Assembly (NCBI RefSeq): GCF_001874145.1
Contig: NZ_MPCX01000004.1
Location: 1 to 64,000, forward strand
Reading direction: 5' to 3'
DNA: 64,000 bases
From: Lacinutrix sp. MedPE-SW
GTDB lineage: Bacteria; Bacteroidota; Bacteroidia; Flavobacteriales; Flavobacteriaceae
Shown here piece after piece: positions 19,465-26,587 of the stretch (its first letter is position 1; each line of letters starts with the position of its first letter). Position numbers and translations under genes: made by a program. Under the pieces are notes generated by a model, which saw nothing but the letters and a program-made list of their open reading frames with translations, did no database searches and was not told where the DNA came from.

Positions 19465-20325
19465 TTAATCTACAGCTTTTAAACTTAAATCCATATTGTA
19501 TACAGAGTGCGTTAATGCTCCAGACGATATATAATCTACACCACAAAGTGCATATTCTCTAACCGTATTTTCGTTAATACCACCAGAGCTTTCTGTTAAA
19601 CATTTATCACCTATTAATTTTACGGCTTTTTTAGTGTCTTCGTAATTAAAGTTATCTATTAAAATTCTATAAACACCATCGGTTTTAAGGATTTCTTCAA
19701 TTTCGTTTAAATCTCTTGCTTCTACAATAATTTTTAAATCGCGATTGGTTTGTTTTAAATAGGCTTGTGTTTTTTCTATGGCTTTAGTAATTCCGCCAGC
19801 AAAATCAATATGGTTGTCTTTTAACATAATCATATCGTATAAAGCAAACCTATGGTTTTCTCCACCTCCAATTTTAACTGCCCATTTTTCTAAGGCACGA
19901 ATGCCTGGTGTTGTTTTACGCGTATCTAAAATTTTAGTTCCTGTTCCTTCTAATAAATCTACAAACGTTTTCGTTTTTGTCGCAATCGCACTCATACGTT
20001 GCATTGCATTTAATACTAAACGTTCGGCTTTTAGTATAGATTGTGATGCACCAGAAACATAAAAAACAATATCGCCGTGTTTTACTTCGCTACCATCTTC
20101 TATTAAAGTTTCTACAGTCATTTCTGGATCTACATAAGCAAAAACCTGCTTAGCAAATGCTACTCCTGCAATTATACCATTATCTTTAACTAATAGTTTT
20201 GCTTTACCTTGCGCTGTTGCCGGAATACAAGATAATGAGCTGTGATCGCCATCACCAACATCTTCTCTAATAGCGTTAGAGATTATTAATTCTATTTCTT
20301 TTTCAAATTGTGCTTTCGTTATCAT
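19465..20325 (-). CDS. nadC: Nicotinate-nucleotide pyrophosphorylase (carboxylating)
   Basis: Converts quinolinate and PRPP to nicotinate mononucleotide in de novo NAD synthesis. The 286-residue protein has REDVGDGDHSS near the N-terminus and conserved segments LVLNAMQRMSAIAT, ILDTRKTTPGIRALEKWAV, GGGENHRFALYDMIMLKDNH, VEARDL and ESSGGI. The yihY-like gene starts 11 bp beyond its stop, suggesting an operon nadC-yihY-DUF2147. No nadA or nadB is in this window. Confidence 0.97.
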   Translation of the reverse strand: MITKAQFEKEIELIISNAIREDVGDGDHSSLSCIPATAQGKAKLLVKDNGIIAGVAFAKQVFAYVDPEMTVETLIEDGSEVKHGDIVFYVSGASQSILKAERLVLNAMQRMSAIATKTKTFVDLLEGTGTKILDTRKTTPGIRALEKWAVKIGGGENHRFALYDMIMLKDNHIDFAGGITKAIEKTQAYLKQTNRDLKIIVEARDLNEIEEILKTDGVYRILIDNFNYEDTKKAVKLIGDKCLTESSGGINENTVREYALCGVDYISSGALTHSVYNMDLSLKAVD

Positions 20326-20394
20326 TATTGAAATTGTTTAATGCTAAAATAAGGATTGAAATTCAAAAAAATGAAGTTTTCAAATTGAAAGTTT

Positions 20395-20402
20395 TATCTT
20401 TG
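20395..20402 (+). promoter_or_regulatory. -7 promoter box of rlmH
   Basis: TATCTTTG ends only 4 bp before the rlmH ATG at 20407, so transcription would begin at or next to the start codon. No clear -33 TTTG was seen. Confidence 0.45.
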
Positions 20403-20406
20403 GTTT

Positions 20407-20880
20407 ATGACCATTAAACTCATTGCCATTGGCAAAACAGATAGCAAGCAGCTTCAAGCTTTAATAGACGAATACAAAAAACGTTTAGGCTTTTATATAA
20501 AGTTTAAGCTAGAAATAATTCCAGATATTAAAAACACTAAAAACCTTAGTGAAGCTCAACAAAAGCAAAAAGAAGGTGAACTTATATTAAGCAAAATAAG
20601 TACTACAGATGCATTAATTTTATTAGACGAAAACGGAAAACAGTTTGATAGCGTTGGTTTCTCAAACTATTTACAAAAACACATGAACTCTGGTATAAAG
20701 CAACTGGTTTTTGTAATTGGCGGACCTTATGGTTTTAGTGAAGATGTATATGCAAAAGCCAAAGGAAAAGTATCACTCTCTAAAATGACATTTTCTCACC
20801 AAATGGTGCGTTTATTTATTATCGAGCAGTTATACCGTGGTTTTACAATTTTAAAAAATGAACCTTACCACCACAGGTAA
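20407..20880 (+). CDS. rlmH: 23S rRNA pseudouridine-1915 N3-methyltransferase
   Basis: A SPOUT-class methyltransferase that modifies pseudouridine 1915 in helix 69 of 23S rRNA on assembled 70S ribosomes. 157 residues is the usual size. Diagnostic: LILLDENGKQFDS, the SAM-binding FVIGGPYGFSEDV, LSKMTFSHQMVRLFIIEQLYR and the C-terminal PYHHR. The start MTIKLIAIGKTD is the usual family N-terminus. Confidence 0.97.
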   Translation: MTIKLIAIGKTDSKQLQALIDEYKKRLGFYIKFKLEIIPDIKNTKNLSEAQQKQKEGELILSKISTTDALILLDENGKQFDSVGFSNYLQKHMNSGIKQLVFVIGGPYGFSEDVYAKAKGKVSLSKMTFSHQMVRLFIIEQLYRGFTILKNEPYHHR

Positions 20881-20885
20881 ATAGC

Positions 20886-21083
20886 TTATTGTTTTTTACT
20901 TAAAACCTTACACGTTTTAGTTTTCTTTTTTACGGCATTAGATAATAAACCATTCATTATTGAGGCTGCAATTAAAGCAAAGCCAAAAAAGTATTTCCAG
21001 TATGTATGTTCTTTAAACAAAAAAGAGCCAAGTAATATTACAATAGCCCAAATAACAGCGTTTATTAAAATTATTTTTTTCAT
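20886..21083 (-). CDS. Small two-segment membrane protein of unknown function
   Basis: 65 residues with hydrophobic segments at ~4-22 (ILINAVIWAIVILLGSFLF) and ~29-48 (YWKYFFGFALIAASIMNGLL), then a basic cytoplasmic tail. It is convergent with rlmH. No family is recognised. Its plausible membrane topology and lack of conflict with neighbours support it as real. Confidence 0.6.
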   Translation of the reverse strand: MKKIILINAVIWAIVILLGSFLFKEHTYWKYFFGFALIAASIMNGLLSNAVKKKTKTCKVLSKKQ

Positions 21084-21105
21084 ACCAAGTAAGACGTTGT
21101 TTATA

Positions 21106-21113
21106 TAACTTTG
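21106..21113 (+). promoter_or_regulatory. -7 promoter box of the pyrophosphatase gene
   Basis: TAACTTTG, 27 bp before the ATG at 21141, fits TAnnTTTG. The -33 element is weak. Confidence 0.4.
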
Positions 21114-21140
21114 TTACACCTTTTAATAAAAAAATAAATT

Positions 21141-21716
21141 ATGCAAATAGTTTTTGCCACAAACAACCTTAATAAAATTAAAGAAGTTCAAAGTATAATA
21201 CCTAACCATATTAAACTATTAAGCTTAAAAGATATAGGTTGTTTTGAAGACGTACCAGAAACACAAAATACCATTACAGGTAATGCCATACAAAAAGCCA
21301 AATATGTTAGAGAACATTATGGTTACGATTGCTTTGCAGACGATACAGGTTTAGAAGTTGAAAGCCTAAATAATGAACCTGGCGTTTTTAGCGCACGTTA
21401 TGCAGGACCACAACGTGATGCTAACGATAATATGGATTTACTTTTAAATAATTTAATTGAAAAACCAAACCGAAACGCCCAATTTAAAACCGTAATAGCT
21501 TTACATTTAAACGGGAATCTAGAAACATTTACAGGCATTTGCAAAGGCAAAATTACCCAAGACAAACAAGGCACACAAGGTTTTGGTTACGATCCTATTT
21601 TTATGCCAAACGGTTATACTGAAACTTTTGCCGAAATGGATTTAACTCTAAAAAATAAAATTGGACATCGTGGCAAAGCAGTTACTAAATTAATTGAATA
21701 TTTTAACGCATTATAA
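21141..21716 (+). CDS. rdgB: Non-canonical purine NTP pyrophosphatase (RdgB/HAM1)
   Basis: Hydrolyses dITP, ITP and XTP to monophosphates, keeping deaminated purines out of nucleic acids. The 191-residue protein starts IVFATNNLNKIKEV and has the family segments CFADDTGLEVESLNNEPGVFSARYAG, GKITQDKQGTQGFGYDPIFMPNG, FAEM and KNKIGHRGKA. It stands alone, with a terminator downstream. Confidence 0.96.
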   Translation: MQIVFATNNLNKIKEVQSIIPNHIKLLSLKDIGCFEDVPETQNTITGNAIQKAKYVREHYGYDCFADDTGLEVESLNNEPGVFSARYAGPQRDANDNMDLLLNNLIEKPNRNAQFKTVIALHLNGNLETFTGICKGKITQDKQGTQGFGYDPIFMPNGYTETFAEMDLTLKNKIGHRGKAVTKLIEYFNAL

Positions 21717-21802
21717 ATCTTTACTTTTTTTTAAAATAAACTAATTTTAAATAATATAACGCCTAAACCATAACAGGCTAAACGGATAATTTTTTTTAAA
21801 AT

Positions 21803-21840
21803 TAAAAAAGACATTGTTTAAAAACAATGTCTTTTTTTTT
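21803..21840 (+). terminator. Terminator after the NTP pyrophosphatase gene
   Basis: AAAAGACATTGTTT / AAACAATGTCTTTT stem followed by a T run. Confidence 0.9.
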
Positions 21841-21981
21841 AATGTATAACCCTCATTTACAGTAATTTGCTTTCGATACAAAAATAAACTAACTTAGAAA
21901 TTGATATAAAACTGAATATATTTTATTAAAACCGAACCATTTAGATAATACAAAGTCTTTATTATTAAAAAACGCTATGAA

Positions 21982-22689
21982 ATGATAAAAATTTTTAGAA
22001 AAATTAGGCTCAATTTACTTTCAGAAGGAAAAACCGGAAAATACTTTAAATACGCCATTGGCGAAATAGTACTGGTAATAATAGGTATTTTAATTGCATT
22101 AGCCATTAACGAAAATGCAAAAGACAAAAACAACTTAGAATTACGCGATTTATATATTAATCAGTTAGAAGATGAAGCCAACCGCAACCTAGAACAGTTA
22201 AATGCACTTCATGATTATACAATTGAAATGCTTAAAGAGGTTGATACATTAAGCATCATATTATACACCAAAGATTACGATAACCCAAAATTGCCACCTA
22301 AAGCGTTTAGGCTAATGGATACAGACTATTTTAACCCATCAACAGTAACTTATGAAAACTTAAAATTCTCTGGTGACTTAAAACTGTTTGATGATTTAAA
22401 CTTACGTAATGCTATTTCAGAACCTTACGAAACATTTAATGATATAAAAACCGTTGAAGATTTAGATTTTCTAGGGTTTAAAGATTATTATCAGAATTTT
22501 TTAATTAAAAATGTGAGCTTTTTTGAAATGCAATTAACCTCAAAAAGTTATGCAAAAGAAATCCATTTTCAGAATTATATTTTAGCACGAAATACCTCTT
22601 TAAATCTAAATAAAGAAGCCTATGAGCGATCCATTAAATCCTTTAATAAACTAAAGGTCGTTTTTGCAGAATTAAAAGATGATAATTAG
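21982..22689 (+). CDS. DUF6090 family membrane-anchored protein
   Basis: 235 residues. The N-terminus MIKIFRKIRLNLLSEGKTGK-FKYAIGEIVLV is the hallmark of the Flavobacteriia DUF6090 family. One transmembrane segment (residues ~28-44, IGEIVLVIIGILIALAI) is followed by a largely helical extracytoplasmic domain. No function is known. A second, truncated DUF6090-like start lies 65 bp downstream. Confidence 0.85.
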   Translation: MIKIFRKIRLNLLSEGKTGKYFKYAIGEIVLVIIGILIALAINENAKDKNNLELRDLYINQLEDEANRNLEQLNALHDYTIEMLKEVDTLSIILYTKDYDNPKLPPKAFRLMDTDYFNPSTVTYENLKFSGDLKLFDDLNLRNAISEPYETFNDIKTVEDLDFLGFKDYYQNFLIKNVSFFEMQLTSKSYAKEIHFQNYILARNTSLNLNKEAYERSIKSFNKLKVVFAELKDDN

Positions 22690-22753
22690 ATAACCAAAGT
22701 ATAAAAATATAAATCTTATTCATGCCCTAAGGCTTGGATTCAAACACTAACCA

Positions 22754-22792
22754 ATGATAAAATTTTTTAGAAAAAACGCCAAAACAATATGA
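22754..22792 (+). pseudogene. Truncated DUF6090-like N-terminus
   Basis: ATG at 22754 reads MIKFFRKNAKTI and stops. The first seven residues match the conserved DUF6090 start (MIKIFRK in the intact gene 772 bp upstream). It overlaps the acetolactate decarboxylase start in an ATGA arrangement. It is most simply a deletion remnant, although a short coupled leader peptide is possible. Confidence 0.45.
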
Positions 22793-23520
22793 ATATCAAA
22801 CATTTAACACTTACACTTTTAGCAGTTGTACTAATAAGTTGCAATACAACACAGAAAGAAAAAAACACGAATAAAACAGAAACTTACCCTAGCATTAATA
22901 TTGTTGGAGCAATGAAAAACGTAATGTGGAAAGGCGAATTAGACAGTAGTATTAATCTTGACACAATCTCGGATAAAAATGGACTTTATGGTCTTGGACC
23001 TGTAAGCTATTTAACAGGTGAATTACTAATTAATAACGGAAAAAGCTATGTATCAAAAGTAACATCAAACGCGACAATGACCGTTGAGAAAACGTTTAAA
23101 ACAACAGCACCATTTTTTGTGTATGGAAACGTAACTGAATGGAACGAAGTTGACTTACCTAGTTACATAAATACAATTCAGGATTTAGAAAAATTTATTG
23201 ACAAAAAAACATCTAAATTCAAAAGACCTTTCGCCTTTAAATTAATTGGACAAGTTTCTAATGCGATTATTCATATTCAAAATTTACCCAAAGAAACAAA
23301 AGTGTCTTCGCCTGATGAAGCTCATCAAGGACAAACGAATTACAATATTGAAAATGAAGATGCTGAAATAATAGGCTTTTTCTCAACTGAACATAAAGGC
23401 GTTTTTACACATCACGACTCTTTTTTACATATGCATTTAATAACAAAAGACGAAAGTAAAATGGGACATTTAGACAAATTAGACATTGGAAAAATGAAAT
23501 TATATCTACCAAAAAAATAA
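22789..23520 (+). CDS. Exported acetolactate decarboxylase-like lipoprotein
   Basis: Alpha-acetolactate decarboxylases convert acetolactate to acetoin. The 243-residue protein has a lipoprotein signal (LTLLAVVLISC, Cys18), which is unusual for an enzyme of central metabolism. Family features: GLYGLGPVSYLTGELLINNG with the metal-ligand Glu, FVYGNVTEW, RPFAFKL, and the H-x-H...H metal site in HHDSFLHMHLITKDESKMGHLD, ending KLYLP. No acetolactate synthase gene is nearby. An alternative is a family member with a different extracytoplasmic substrate. Confidence 0.78.
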   Translation: MNIKHLTLTLLAVVLISCNTTQKEKNTNKTETYPSINIVGAMKNVMWKGELDSSINLDTISDKNGLYGLGPVSYLTGELLINNGKSYVSKVTSNATMTVEKTFKTTAPFFVYGNVTEWNEVDLPSYINTIQDLEKFIDKKTSKFKRPFAFKLIGQVSNAIIHIQNLPKETKVSSPDEAHQGQTNYNIENEDAEIIGFFSTEHKGVFTHHDSFLHMHLITKDESKMGHLDKLDIGKMKLYLPKK

Positions 23521-23527
23521 AAAATTA

Positions 23528-23853
23528 CCGCTAATAATGACTATAAATAATTGCTTGTTATAGCCTACTTTGTAAATTCCTTCAAACTTCCTATCTGTGA
23601 TTTAGTTGCTAACTTTAATACTTAAACACGCAACGAAATCTTACAAAAAAGGATCGTTTAAATTACGAATCGAAAAAAATAGAAATAGTAAAGCCGTTTG
23701 CTACCAAATCCTTTTTAAGCGCATTCCCCAAAACAATATAAACAACTGTATATCAATTGATTATTTGCTAAAAATAGACTAACTTGCGTAGTGCAAACTA
23801 TCGCTTAATATAAAATATTTAAACGTTTTTATAGCAGGTAACATGTTAGGTGC
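23528..23853. repeat. Cassette-boundary-like intergenic repeat, copy 1
   Basis: The left arm (TAATTGCTTGTTATAGCCTAC near 23548) is shared with the copies near 24731 and 25580. The right arm AACTATCG...ATTTAAACGTTTTTATAGCAG (23796-23837) is shared with copies ending near 24902 and 25774. It closes with GTTAGGTGC (23845-23853), the inverse complement of the GCACCTAAC that opens copies 2 and 4. The centre is interrupted by an ATPase gene remnant. Confidence 0.65.
23663..23740 (-). pseudogene. 3' remnant of a second AAA ATPase gene
   Basis: Translating the minus strand gives Y-I-V-L-G-N-A-L-K-K-D-L-V then ANGFTISIFFDS and a stop. This aligns with the C-terminus YGVLENTHKMDLV / ENDFTISIFFDS of the intact ATPase at 26588-28018. 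The DNA around the stop codon (AAATTACGAATC) is also shared. Upstream coding sequence is missing, so it is a deletion remnant of a paralogue. Confidence 0.8.
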
Positions 23854-23900
23854 AAGTTATAAAAATGCACCTTGATAATTAATCTAATATTTTTTTAACT

Positions 23901-24722
23901 ATGGATTTAATAAACAAATTATTGGAAATAGACCCAAATTATATTGTAATTGGATTAATTGTCTTCTTCTTTTCTTTAGAGCAAATAATGCAATCGCCAT
24001 TTAGTTACAAAAAAAGAATTAATCATTTATTCCAAAATGTGTTGTTCCAAATTATACTTGTGATTTTGAATATCTTCTTTGTTACATTTCAAGTGTTTTC
24101 AATTGAATGGTTAAATGAAAACAATATTGGACTTCTATATCTAATTAAATTACCCGTTTGGGCTAAACTTTGTATTTCTGTTGCATTGTATGACATTACA
24201 GCGTACTGGATTCATAGAGGAACTCATAAAATCCCTTTACTATGGCGATTTCATAGAGTACACCACAGCGATACAACAATGGATTCTTCAACAGTTTTTC
24301 GTTTTCATCCTATAGAGTTAATTCTTGTATTTGGAATTGGAAATATAATTACTGCTGCGCTATTTGGGACAGATGTTTTTTCTATGGCATTATATTATTT
24401 CATCCTTTATGTCTTCTTCTTTTTTGAGCATGCAAATTTAAATTACCCAAAGTGGTTGAATTCGTCTTTAGGATTATTATTTGTAATGCCAGACCACCAT
24501 AGAGTTCACCATCAACAAGATCAAATGTTTACAGATTCAAACTATGCAGATATATTTATAATCTGGGATAGGTTATTTGGAACTTTTAAAATGATGCCAA
24601 TAGAAGATATGAAATATGGATTGGCAGAATTTGATACAGATGAAAAACAATCATTCCTCTATTTAATTAAAAGCCCATTTATAAATATTAAAAGAGTTAA
24701 ACCCAATAAGAAATCTGAATAA
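23901..24722 (+). CDS. Sterol desaturase / fatty acid hydroxylase family membrane protein
   Basis: A di-iron membrane oxygenase of the FA hydroxylase superfamily, 273 residues with about four hydrophobic segments. The histidine clusters are intact: HRGTH (HxxxH), HRVHH (HxxHH) and HHRVHH (HxxHH) near residues 110, 126 and 205. Typical reactions are hydroxylation or desaturation of lipids, but the substrate cannot be read from sequence. It is flanked by inverted GTTAGGTGC / GCACCTAAC ends, so it looks like one unit of a cassette-like array. Confidence 0.9.
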   Translation: MDLINKLLEIDPNYIVIGLIVFFFSLEQIMQSPFSYKKRINHLFQNVLFQIILVILNIFFVTFQVFSIEWLNENNIGLLYLIKLPVWAKLCISVALYDITAYWIHRGTHKIPLLWRFHRVHHSDTTMDSSTVFRFHPIELILVFGIGNIITAALFGTDVFSMALYYFILYVFFFFEHANLNYPKWLNSSLGLLFVMPDHHRVHHQQDQMFTDSNYADIFIIWDRLFGTFKMMPIEDMKYGLAEFDTDEKQSFLYLIKSPFINIKRVKPNKKSE

Positions 24723-24728
24723 AAACCA

Positions 24729-24902
24729 GCACCTAACAATGGCTATAAGTAATTGCTTGTTCTAGCCTACTTACAAAAATCCTATTGGATTTTTTATTCA
24801 GTTCTTGTTTACTAAATTAGGTGTTTAAAAACGTAATAGAGCACAAATAAACACGATAGTTTAATAGAAAACATTTAAACGTTTTCATAGCAGTCAACAT
24901 GT
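24729..24902. repeat. Cassette-boundary-like intergenic repeat, copy 2
   Basis: Starts GCACCTAACAATGGCTATAA and includes AATTGCTTGTTCTAGCCTAC. Ends AAACATTTAAACGTTTTC then ATAGCAGTCAACATGTT. The ends are imperfect inverse complements (CTAAC...GCTAT against ATAGC...), so the element could fold into a long hairpin. No gene lies within it. Confidence 0.65.
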
Positions 24903-24931
24903 TTGCAAACATTTTACCCAAAATTCCACCT

Positions 24932-25558
24932 ATGAGATTAACATTCTTATTTATACTATTTACTTGCTTAACTTTCGGACAAGAAAAACCTATAATTTTC
25001 TATAATGAAAGTGGAGAAAAAATAAGTAAGCAAGATTTTATTAAAACTAAAGATTATAGAAAAAATTTAGACTTATATTTTGAGAATGACACTACTCAAA
25101 TTGCATTATTAGTAACTCGAAAAAAATTTGGACAACTTGATAAAACGACTTTTGAGAGTTTAAAAAACTACTTAACTGTATTAACCGATAAAGCAATCGA
25201 TTCCACTCAAAATATAGTAATAAACTATTTAACAGCATATCCTAAAAAAAAAGAAAATAGAAATTTTAGGTCTACTTGGAATGTCTTACATAGAGATTAC
25301 ACGAGAAAACTTCACAAAATTGCAAATATTAATCAATTTTGGATACACTCAACGAAATGTGAAAATCTTTATTATAATTATCATAGAAGATTAAACTGGA
25401 TAGAAGATAAAGACAATTTATTCAAGAAACTATTTTTTCCTTATGAGGTGCGATATGGAAATTATATTCTAATTAAACCAGATGGAAAATTTTTTTATTA
25501 TTTAGGTGAACATAGCAAATATCATATTTGGGAAAATGCAGAAAAATACTTTAAATAA
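24932..25558 (+). CDS. Secreted protein of unknown function
   Basis: 208 residues from the ATG at 24932. A signal peptide (MRLTFLFILFTCLTFGQ) starts exactly there, whereas an ATG 33 bp upstream lies in the repeat and would precede the signal sequence with a poor leader. The mature protein is rich in Lys, Asn, Tyr and aromatic residues, with IIFYNESGEKISKQDF near the start and YILIKPDGKFFYYLGEHS near the end. No family recognised. It lies between repeat copies 2 and 3. Confidence 0.75.
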   Translation: MRLTFLFILFTCLTFGQEKPIIFYNESGEKISKQDFIKTKDYRKNLDLYFENDTTQIALLVTRKKFGQLDKTTFESLKNYLTVLTDKAIDSTQNIVINYLTAYPKKKENRNFRSTWNVLHRDYTRKLHKIANINQFWIHSTKCENLYYNYHRRLNWIEDKDNLFKKLFFPYEVRYGNYILIKPDGKFFYYLGEHSKYHIWENAEKYFK

Positions 25559-25561
25559 AAA

Positions 25562-25774
25562 CGATTGCCAACACCTTACAAAATTTATTGTTATTTATAG
25601 CCTACTTATAAAAATTCTCGTAGATTTTCTATTCGGTTTTTATTTGCTAAAACACTATAAATACTTATGCAAAAAGCAAGTAACTATTTAAAAAAATAAA
25701 TTAACTTCGTAATTTAAACTATCGTTTGATATAAAACATTTAAACGTTTTCATAGTAGTCAACACGTTAGCTAC
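25562..25774. repeat. Cassette-boundary-like intergenic repeat, copy 3
   Basis: Shares TTATAGCCTACTTATAAAAA near 25595 with copies 1 and 2, and AAACTATCGTTTGATATAAA and CATTTAAACGTTTTCATAG (25716-25755) with their right arms, ending GTCAACACGTTAGCTAC. The opening (GCCAACACCTTAC) is degenerate relative to GCACCTAAC. Confidence 0.6.
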
Positions 25775-25800
25775 CATATGACAAACCAACAAACTTTTAG

Positions 25801-26457
25801 ATGAATTATAAATTAATAATACCCATTTTGGTAATTGTGATTTTAGCTTTTTGGTTTTATAAATCAAAAACAAATAAACCAACTGGAATTGCTGACGAAT
25901 GGAATCAAAAAGTGAATTCTGCTGAATTGACAAAGGAATTGTTTAATAAAGCAAGCATAGATGAAAAAGAGGATTTAATATATTATTTCACTCAAAAAAT
26001 AAGAAGAAAAGACAATTACGGAAAAGTCTCTTTCTCAAAAATGCCAGAAACGCTAAAAACAGTCTATTTGATTAATGAATTTGAGTCTGAAGTGAATAAT
26101 GGCGGATTTCTTCAATTCTTTACGAACTCATCTGGAAAATACATAAATGAGACAATAGAGAGTTTGGAATTAATTGGAGCAAATAACACAAAAAATATTT
26201 TAGAAAAAGCTGTAAAAATTATGCTCAAACATAACGAATCGACTGAAAACCTGAATAGAAAAATAAATAGTCGAGAATTATATGAAATTTTTGAAACATC
26301 GGAAATATATGACAATGAATTTCTAATGAAAGAATTGAATGATTTGGATTCAAAATTTTATGAATCTGCTGAACCAACTCAAGAACTTAAATTCAAATAT
26401 TTTGAAAGTAACGAAAACGGAATTTGGAACGAACTGAAAGAAAAATACTGCACCTAA
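25801..26457 (+). CDS. DUF4375 (DMP19-like) protein with N-terminal membrane anchor
   Basis: 218 residues. One transmembrane segment at ~4-20 (KLIIPILVIVILAFWFY) precedes a soluble helical domain carrying the family signature YLINEFESEVNNGGFLQFF-NSSG. DUF4375/DMP19 proteins are of unclear function. Leucine TTG is noticeably commoner here than in neighbouring housekeeping genes, which favour TTA, hinting at a different origin. Its stop codon TAA lies inside the GCACCTAAC motif that begins the next repeat. Confidence 0.8.
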   Translation: MNYKLIIPILVIVILAFWFYKSKTNKPTGIADEWNQKVNSAELTKELFNKASIDEKEDLIYYFTQKIRRKDNYGKVSFSKMPETLKTVYLINEFESEVNNGGFLQFFTNSSGKYINETIESLELIGANNTKNILEKAVKIMLKHNESTENLNRKINSRELYEIFETSEIYDNEFLMKELNDLDSKFYESAEPTQELKFKYFESNENGIWNELKEKYCT

Positions 26458-26560
26458 CATCTCATAAAAATAATTGCGGTTTAGTACTTAAACAAAGGGC
26501 GTTGCGTGTTTGTAACGTCTGATTTTCCTCTAGAAAATCCTCGCATACAAACACGCAACT
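26450..26560. repeat. Repeat copy 4 with nested palindrome
   Basis: Begins GCACCTAACATCTCATAAAA followed by ATAATTGC, like copies 1 and 2, then diverges. It contains a perfect 14-bp inverted repeat (GTTGCGTGTTTGTA at 26501-26514, TACAAACACGCAAC at 26546-26559) enclosing a second hairpin, GATTTTC-CTCTA-GAAAATC (26521-26539). It sits between the convergent DUF4375 and ATPase genes and may terminate both. Confidence 0.65.
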
Positions 26561-26587
26561 ATTCTTATACATAAACGATAGCTTAAA

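Larger units (their letters stand above)
23521..23900. other. 380-bp intergenic region with repeat and pseudogene remnant
   Basis: Contains the left part of the recurring repeat (23528-~23640), the 3' remnant of an ATPase gene (23663-23740), the right part of the repeat (23796-23853) and a small hairpin (AGGTGCA ... TGCACCT, 23848-23872). No intact gene. Confidence 0.7.

Noticed and set aside
25506-25691. 61-residue frame crossing the end of the secreted protein and repeat copy 3
   Set aside because: Begins inside a better-supported gene and runs through repeat DNA; the hydrophobic translation is what AT-rich DNA gives by chance.
25688-25933. 81-residue minus-strand frame over repeat copy 3 and the DUF4375 start
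   Set aside because: Overlaps the DUF4375 gene and repeat; no family features.
23528-26560. A CRISPR array or true integron
   Set aside because: Repeat copies are long, few, diverged and separate whole genes, so this is not CRISPR. No integron integrase or attI site is visible, so a true integron is not claimed.
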